Of a DNA stretch of 64,000 bases, positions 59,150 through 64,000 are shown piece after piece (within the stretch, counting starts at the first letter, position 1; each line of letters starts with the position of its first letter). The stretch spans positions 124,001-188,000 of the forward strand of contig JADJAS010000002.1 of the NCBI GenBank assembly GCA_016704145.1, written 5' to 3'. Origin of the DNA: Rhodocyclaceae bacterium (lineage in GTDB: Bacteria; Pseudomonadota; Gammaproteobacteria; Burkholderiales; Rhodocyclaceae). Both the position numbers and the translations under genes were made by a program. The notes beneath the pieces are model-generated. The model saw only the letters and a program-made list of their open reading frames with translations, made no database searches and was not told where the DNA came from.

Positions 59150-61518
59150 ACGCCCCCGATCGCGAATTGCAACGCATGCGCGTCCCCGACGAGCACCGTG
59201 GCGTCGGTGCCCGCCTGCCCTTCGTCGACGGTGTCGAGAAAGTCACCGGCACGGCACGCTACACGGCGGACCTGCCGGCGGCCAACGCCCTGGTCGGCAT
59301 GATCCTGCGCAGCCCCTATGCGCACGCGGAGCTTCTGGAGGTCGACGTTACCGAGGCCCTGAGCCTGCCCGGCGTGCGCGCCGTCGTCACCGGCGACGAA
59401 TGCGACATGCCCTATGGTGTGATTCCGATCGCCCAGAACGAATTTCCGCTGGCGCGCGGCAAGGTTCGCTACATTGGCGACCCGATCGCGGCGGTGGCGG
59501 CGGTGGACGAAGCCACCGCGAAGCTGGCGATTTCCCGCATCCGCCTCAAGGTGCGTGAACTGCCCGCCTACTTCAAGGCTGCCGATGCCCGCCAGCCGGG
59601 CGCGGTGGCGTTGCACGACAAAAAGCCCGACAACATCGAGCGGGAGGTTCATAACGAGTTCGGCGATACCGCGGCCGGTTTCGCCGCGGCCGACCTGGTG
59701 CGCGAGGAAACCTACGAGTCCGCCGAGGTGCATCACGCCATGATGGAGCCGAACGCTGCCCTGGCCGCCTGGGATGCGGAACGCGGCCACCTGACGCTCT
59801 GGTCGGTCACGCAGGTGCCGTACTACGTGCATCTGACCCTGGCCCGCTGCCTGAAGATGGAAGCGGCGCACATCCGTGTCGTCAAGCCTTTCAGCGGCGG
59901 CGGCTTCGGTCATCGCACGGAGTGCCTGAACTTCGAGGTGATTTGTGCCTTGCTGGCGCGCGCGGCGCGTGGCACCGTGCGCCTGCTGCAGACGCGCGAG
60001 GAATCCTTTCTGGCCCATCGCGGCCGGCCGGAATCGCACATGCGCCTGAAGATCGGCATGAAGTGCGACGGCCGCCTGACGGCCTGCCAACTTGAAATGA
60101 TCCAGCGCGGCGGCGCCTACGGCGGCTACGGCCTGGTCACCATTCTGTATGCCGGTGCGCTGCTGAACGGTCTCTACGACATTCCGGCGATCAAGTACGA
60201 CGGCTACCGCGTTTATACCAATACACCGGCCTGCGGGGCGATGCGAGGCCACGGCACGGTCAATACCCGCTTCGCCTTCGAGTCGCTGCTGGACACCATG
60301 GCCGCCGAACTCGGCCTCGATCCTTTCGCCGTGCGCCGGCGCAACCTGCTGACGGCGCCGACCGACACGATCAACGGCCTGAAGATCATGTCCTATGGGC
60401 TGCCGGAATGTCTCGACTGGGTCGAGCAGGCCAGCGGCTGGAAGCAACGCAAGGGCAAGATGCGGAAGGTCGGCGATGTCGGCAAGGGCCTGGGCATGTC
60501 CTGCTCTCATTTCGTCAGCGGTTCCGCAAAACCGGTGCATTGGTCGGGCGAGCCCCATGCCGTGATCATCCTGAAGCTGGATTTCGACGCCTCCGTCACC
60601 ATCCTGACCGGCGCAGCCGACATCGGCCAAGGCTCGTCGACCATCATCACCCAGATCGTCGCCGAAGTCCTCGGCATCGATTTCCATCGCATCCGCATCG
60701 TCGCCAACGATTCGGCGATTACGCCGAAGGATAATGGCTCGTATTCGTCGCGCGTCAGCTACATGGTCGGCAATGCCGCCGCCGAAGCGGCGGAAAACCT
60801 GAAGCGGCTGCTGGTCGGAGCGGCGGCGCGCAAGCTGGGCGTGCCGGAAACCGAAGTGGATTGGTTCGGCGAGGCCGCGGCGGTGCTCGGCGATCCCGAC
60901 AAGCAGGTTTCCTTCGCCCAGATCGCCGAGGAAGCGCTGGTCGGCACCGGTACGCTGGCCGTGAAGGGCACCTTCACTTGTCCGCCGGAATTCCAGGGTG
61001 GCAAGCAGCGCGGTGGCGCGGTGGGGTCGACCATGGGCTTTTCCTACACGGCACAGGCGGTCGAGGTGAGCGTCGACCTTGAACTCGGCAAGGTCACGGT
61101 GGACAAGGTCTGGACTGCGATCGACTGTGGCTTCGCCCTCAACCCGATGTCGGTGGAAGGGCAGGTTCAGGGCGCGGTCTGGATGGGCCTGGGACAGGCG
61201 ATGAGCGAGGAAACGGTGTACGAGAACGGCCGCCATCTCTGCCCCAACATGCTCGACTACCGGGTGCCGACCATCGTCGAATCCCCGGATATCGAGGTTC
61301 ATATCGTCGAAAGCATCGACCCCAATGGCCCGTTCGGCGCCAAGGAGGCGAGCGAGGGATCGTTGTCCGGCTTCATGTCGGCGCTCGCGGCGGCCGTGGA
61401 AGAAGCCACCGGCCAGCGCCTGCGGATGCTGCCGATCACGCCGGTGCGGGTTTTCGCCGCGCTGCAGGAGGCGGCCGCGGCCGCCGCGATGGCCAACGCC
61501 GAGGAGAATCGTCCATGA
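59146..61518 (+). CDS. hcrA: 4-hydroxybenzoyl-CoA reductase, molybdopterin alpha subunit
   Basis: 790 residues of the xanthine dehydrogenase family. The molybdopterin motif is SGGGFGHRTECLNFEVICAL, differing from the usual GGGFGGK, then GAMRGHGTVNTRFAFES and AADIGQGSSTIITQ. Near the C-terminus NGPFGAKEASEGSLSG replaces the usual GVGE, with the Glu of KEASEG. ATG overlaps the hcrC stop; stop overlaps hcrB. Confidence 0.9.
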   Translation: MNAPDRELQRMRVPDEHRGVGARLPFVDGVEKVTGTARYTADLPAANALVGMILRSPYAHAELLEVDVTEALSLPGVRAVVTGDECDMPYGVIPIAQNEFPLARGKVRYIGDPIAAVAAVDEATAKLAISRIRLKVRELPAYFKAADARQPGAVALHDKKPDNIEREVHNEFGDTAAGFAAADLVREETYESAEVHHAMMEPNAALAAWDAERGHLTLWSVTQVPYYVHLTLARCLKMEAAHIRVVKPFSGGGFGHRTECLNFEVICALLARAARGTVRLLQTREESFLAHRGRPESHMRLKIGMKCDGRLTACQLEMIQRGGAYGGYGLVTILYAGALLNGLYDIPAIKYDGYRVYTNTPACGAMRGHGTVNTRFAFESLLDTMAAELGLDPFAVRRRNLLTAPTDTINGLKIMSYGLPECLDWVEQASGWKQRKGKMRKVGDVGKGLGMSCSHFVSGSAKPVHWSGEPHAVIILKLDFDASVTILTGAADIGQGSSTIITQIVAEVLGIDFHRIRIVANDSAITPKDNGSYSSRVSYMVGNAAAEAAENLKRLLVGAAARKLGVPETEVDWFGEAAAVLGDPDKQVSFAQIAEEALVGTGTLAVKGTFTCPPEFQGGKQRGGAVGSTMGFSYTAQAVEVSVDLELGKVTVDKVWTAIDCGFALNPMSVEGQVQGAVWMGLGQAMSEETVYENGRHLCPNMLDYRVPTIVESPDIEVHIVESIDPNGPFGAKEASEGSLSGFMSALAAAVEEATGQRLRMLPITPVRVFAALQEAAAAAAMANAEENRP

Positions 61519-62492
61519 ACGCCTTGCCAGATTTTCGACTGTTTCGCCCGGCCAGCGCCGGCGAAGCGGTGCGTCTCAACACTGCGCACGCCAGTAGCCG
61601 TTTCATCGCCGGTGGTACCGACCTGCTGCCGAACATTCGTCGGGGCCTGTTCAATCCCGCCGTACTGATCGATCTCGGCGGCATCCCGGAAATGGCGACC
61701 ATCACTGAATCTGCCGACGGGCTGCGCATCGGCGCCGGCGTGACGCTGGCGAAGCTTGCCGTCGATCCGCGCGTCGTTGCGCGGCTGCCGGCGCTGGCGC
61801 AGGCGGCGCTGGCCGTCGCCGGGCCGACGCACCGGCAGTCCGCCACGCTCGGCGGCAACCTGTGCCTTGACACACGCTGCCGCTATTACAACCAGAGCGA
61901 ATTCTGGCGCGACAGCATTCACCATTGCTTGAAGCTGGACGGCGATACCTGCCGCGTCGCGGTGAAGTCGAAGCGGTGCTATGCCGCCTTCAGCGGCGAT
62001 GTCGCACCGGCTTTGATCGTGCTTGGCGCCGAGGTCGAGGTGCTCGGGGAAAAAGGTGCGCGCCGCCTGGCGATCGCCGATCTATATGCCGACGATGGCA
62101 TGGCCTGGCTGACCCTGAAACCGGACGAGCTGCTGGTGGCCGTCCACGTGCCGTTCGACGATGCCTGGACGAGCGCCTACGAGAAGATGCGCATTCGCGG
62201 TTCGATCGATTTTCCGCTGGCCGGCGTCTCGGTCGCGCTGCGGCGCGACGGGGCGAACATCGGCGGACTGCGCATCGCCTGCACGGGCGTGGCGTCGCGG
62301 CCATTCGCGGTCGATGGACTCGACGTGATCGCCGGCAAGCTGTTCGACGCCGCGGCGCAGACCATCGTCGCCGAATGCGTGGACCTTGCCAACCGCTCGA
62401 TGAAAACGACGCTGGTCGATGCGCTGTTCAGGCGCAATGTCACGCCCGTGCTGGCGCGCCGCCTCGCGCAGCGCCTCTGGAACGGCGCTTGA
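61515..62492 (+). CDS. hcrB: 4-hydroxybenzoyl-CoA reductase, FAD/[4Fe-4S] beta subunit
   Basis: 325 residues. The FAD motifs IAGGTDLLPNIRRG and QSATLGGNLCLDTRC are followed by an inserted loop with Cys122, Cys138, Cys146 and Cys155 that has no counterpart in the medium subunit at 564. In Thauera aromatica this loop carries an extra [4Fe-4S] cluster that helps invert the electron flow so that ferredoxin can reduce the phenolic ring. This feature separates 4-hydroxybenzoyl-CoA reductase from ordinary hydroxylases. Confidence 0.93.
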   Translation: MNALPDFRLFRPASAGEAVRLNTAHASSRFIAGGTDLLPNIRRGLFNPAVLIDLGGIPEMATITESADGLRIGAGVTLAKLAVDPRVVARLPALAQAALAVAGPTHRQSATLGGNLCLDTRCRYYNQSEFWRDSIHHCLKLDGDTCRVAVKSKRCYAAFSGDVAPALIVLGAEVEVLGEKGARRLAIADLYADDGMAWLTLKPDELLVAVHVPFDDAWTSAYEKMRIRGSIDFPLAGVSVALRRDGANIGGLRIACTGVASRPFAVDGLDVIAGKLFDAAAQTIVAECVDLANRSMKTTLVDALFRRNVTPVLARRLAQRLWNGA

Positions 62493-62507
62493 GGCAGACG
62501 GCGGCGT

Positions 62508-63032
62508 TCAGGCGATCTTTTCGTCGAGGTTGATGTCGACCATCAGGTCGTTGGAGATGCGCTCCAGCTCGGCGGTGAGGGCGCGTGCGTCGATCTCGTG
62601 TCCGGCCAGCAGGTCGATGTCGGCATGGAACATGATTTCGGCCGACATCGGCGCGCTGGCGGTGCGGGTGGAGAGTTCCTCGACGTTCACCGCATGCCGA
62701 GCCAACACCTGCGAGACCTCGCGGACGATGCCGATGCGATCGTGACCGATCAGCGAGAGCTTCAGTCGGCGTCCCGCCGCGGCTGACTTTGCGTCAGCCG
62801 AGGTTTCGGCTATGACCTTGAGACTCGCAAGGCCGGCCAGCGCCGCCTTGAGCGCCTCCACCTTGTCGCCAGGCATGGCGACCTTGACGATGCCGGCAAA
62901 CTTGCCGGCCAGACGCGACATCGACGATTCCAGCCAGTTGCCCTGATGGGCGGAGATGACGGCCGACAGTTCGCCGACCAGGCCGGGGCGGTCGTCGCCG
63001 ATGGTGGTGAGAATGAGGTGGGTGTCGGCCAT
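62508..63032 (-). CDS. Two-ACT-domain regulator, GcvR-like
   Basis: 174 residues from the ATG at 63032. Two ACT domains: HLILTTIGDDRPGLVGELSA (first) and LKLSLIGHDRIGIVREVSQV (second), the order seen in GcvR, the glycine-cleavage co-repressor. It has no DNA-binding domain. Convergent with hcrB. A link with hcr regulation is not supported by anything seen. Repeat copy 18 encodes the linker AKSAAAGRR. Confidence 0.82.
   Translation of the reverse strand: MADTHLILTTIGDDRPGLVGELSAVISAHQGNWLESSMSRLAGKFAGIVKVAMPGDKVEALKAALAGLASLKVIAETSADAKSAAAGRRLKLSLIGHDRIGIVREVSQVLARHAVNVEELSTRTASAPMSAEIMFHADIDLLAGHEIDARALTAELERISNDLMVDINLDEKIA
62767..62790 (-). repeat. Dispersed 24-bp repeat, copy 18
   Basis: On the minus strand AAAGTCAG, CCGC, GGCGGGACGCCG: perfect consensus core, in the interdomain linker of the ACT protein. 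Confidence 0.75.
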
Positions 63033-63111
63033 GAGCGCAGTCCTCGGCGAGGACACGGTTGCAAAGCGGACATTGTTGCATCAAACGGCGGGCAACTCCA
63101 CCTCGGACAGA

Positions 63112-64000
63112 TCAGGCGGGCTCGGTCCAGCTGGGTGCAATCAGCCTGCGTTTCCCCTTTTTGTCGAGCTTTACGCCTGCCTCCTTGACCTGAAACTTGT
63201 CCCACAGCCGACACGTTACCTCTTTGTGCTTCTGATCGAGTCCTTCGCAGTAATTGGTGAATGTGCACAGCCGGACGGTTTCGCCCAGGCCCAGCCGGAT
63301 CTTGCGGAACCAATCGGGGTCGGCGAGGCTTTGCCGGGCTGAACCCACGATGTCGCAGACGCCGTCGCTCAGCATTCGCTCGGCCATTTCGAAGTTATGC
63401 ACTCCCCCCGAGCAGACTACGGGTGTCGCAAGGCCTGCGGCGCGAATCGCGCCGCGAACGCTTGCGGTCGCCGCCGCATTCCGTCCGAATGGCCCCACGC
63501 CGTCGGATTGAATGGGAGGCATGCATTCGAAGCCGCTGTAGCCGGTATACGGATAGACCGACGCGCCGACATCCGGCTGCTGGGCGTCGTCGAACTTGCC
63601 GCCGCGCGAAGTGGACAGGAAATCCATTCCCGCCCGAGCAAACTCGACACCGAAATACGTTGCGTCGTCAAGCTCCGTTCCGCCCGGGATGCACTCTTCG
63701 GTGAGAAAACGGCATCCAAGCGTGTAGTCGTTGCCCACCGCCTCGCGGACCGCGCGATACACCTCCAGTGGCAGTCGAATTCTGTTTTCCCTGGTGCCGC
63801 CATAGCCATCCCGCCGATCGTTGGTTGCGGACAGGAATGAGGCCATCGTATAGGCGTGAGCATAATGCAACTCGATGCCATCGAATCCCGCCATCCTGGC
63901 ACGCCGCCCCGCTGCGGCGAACAGCGCGGGCAGCCGTTGCGGCAGTTCGCGGATGTGTGGCAGATCGAGGTCCGTGACGCGTTCGCGCGCGCCATACTGG
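63112..64000 (-). CDS. Old-yellow-enzyme-family oxidoreductase (partial)
   Basis: The gene continues beyond the right edge; 296 residues of its C-terminal part are visible, from YGARERVTDLDLPHIREL. FDGIELHYAHAYTMASFLS with the substrate-anion-binding His pattern (HxxH type), NDRRDGYGG and RENRIRLPLEVYRAV are typical of FMN-dependent NADH:flavin oxidoreductases. Near the end YCEGLDQKHKEVTC resembles the cysteine stretch that binds [4Fe-4S] in 2,4-dienoyl-CoA reductase-like members, although shortened. It may reduce enoyl or cyclic dienoyl substrates. Confidence 0.82.
   Translation of the reverse strand, partial: QYGARERVTDLDLPHIRELPQRLPALFAAAGRRARMAGFDGIELHYAHAYTMASFLSATNDRRDGYGGTRENRIRLPLEVYRAVREAVGNDYTLGCRFLTEECIPGGTELDDATYFGVEFARAGMDFLSTSRGGKFDDAQQPDVGASVYPYTGYSGFECMPPIQSDGVGPFGRNAAATASVRGAIRAAGLATPVVCSGGVHNFEMAERMLSDGVCDIVGSARQSLADPDWFRKIRLGLGETVRLCTFTNYCEGLDQKHKEVTCRLWDKFQVKEAGVKLDKKGKRRLIAPSWTEPA

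Noticed and set aside
59092..61302. 736-codon minus open frame opposite hcrA
   Set aside because: Mirror of hcrA codon use; no domain, no ribosome site, and hcrA is a convincing gene.

Overview
The window reads as chromosomal DNA of a GC-rich betaproteobacterium of the Rhodocyclales/Sterolibacteriaceae type (Thauera, Georgfuchsia, Sterolibacterium and Denitratisoma are relatives by lifestyle). This is an inference. It rests on a three-subunit 4-hydroxybenzoyl-CoA reductase whose beta subunit has the extra [4Fe-4S] loop (anaerobic aromatic metabolism), a multihaem cytochrome/sulfur-transport cluster, molybdenum-cofactor genes, a phasin, and generally Proteobacterial housekeeping genes. No taxonomic search could be run.

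Layout. (1) 1-13.3 kb, all on +: a catabolic block of tightly overlapping genes. It holds the tail of a B12-dependent acyl-CoA mutase, a three-subunit xanthine-dehydrogenase-type molybdenum hydroxylase, a family III CoA-transferase, a branched-chain-type ABC importer (permease LivM fused to ATPase LivG), a MeaB-type mutase chaperone and a feruloyl-CoA-synthase-like ligase. Together these can import an acid, activate it with CoA, hydroxylate it and rearrange its carbon skeleton; the substrate is unknown. (2) 13.3-22.8 kb: core genes (FeoB-like transporter, GGDEF/EAL protein, TonB-like protein, ankyrin protein, MetY, DinG/YoaA-type helicase). (3) 22.8-30.6 kb: a chromosomal integron. The integrase IntI (29607-30596, +) and an attI-like region lie at the right end. 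About ten cassettes run leftwards, each bounded by an attC site; four carry or adjoin toxin-antitoxin pairs (YefM/YoeB, HicAB, HigBA-like, BrnTA). The others carry an HNH protein, a secreted excalibur protein and unknown proteins. The left end is decayed (half attC sites, IS5 and IS3 remnants). (4) 30.8-34.3 kb: an ATP-grasp-like gene and mobB-moeA-moaD-moaE. (5) 34.4-41.7 kb: phasin, type I CoA-transferase, clpB with a heat-shock promoter, a ParDE-type module sitting between two copies of the clpB tail, a SnoaL-like protein and a thioredoxin-fold protein. (6) 41.8-46.4 kb: cytochrome c, YeeE/YedE transporter, cytochrome b, octahaem cytochrome and DUF302 protein. (7) 46.6-58.4 kb: a nonsense-mutated ATPase, TPMT-like methyltransferase, U32 hydroxylase, DEAD-box helicase, HEAT protein, flavoprotein, RbgA-like GTPase, acyltransferase, HisG (long form) and EttA. 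(8) 58.6-64 kb: hcrCAB with its own promoter and operator-like palindrome, an ACT-domain regulator and a partial OYE-family oxidoreductase.

A short dispersed repeat (24 bp; AAAGTCAG, four variable bases, then a GGCG-GGA-CGCC hairpin core) occurs about 18 times between 13.8 and 62.8 kb, in both orientations, in genes and between genes. It is absent from the catabolic block and from the intact part of the integron, which supports separate acquisition of those two segments.
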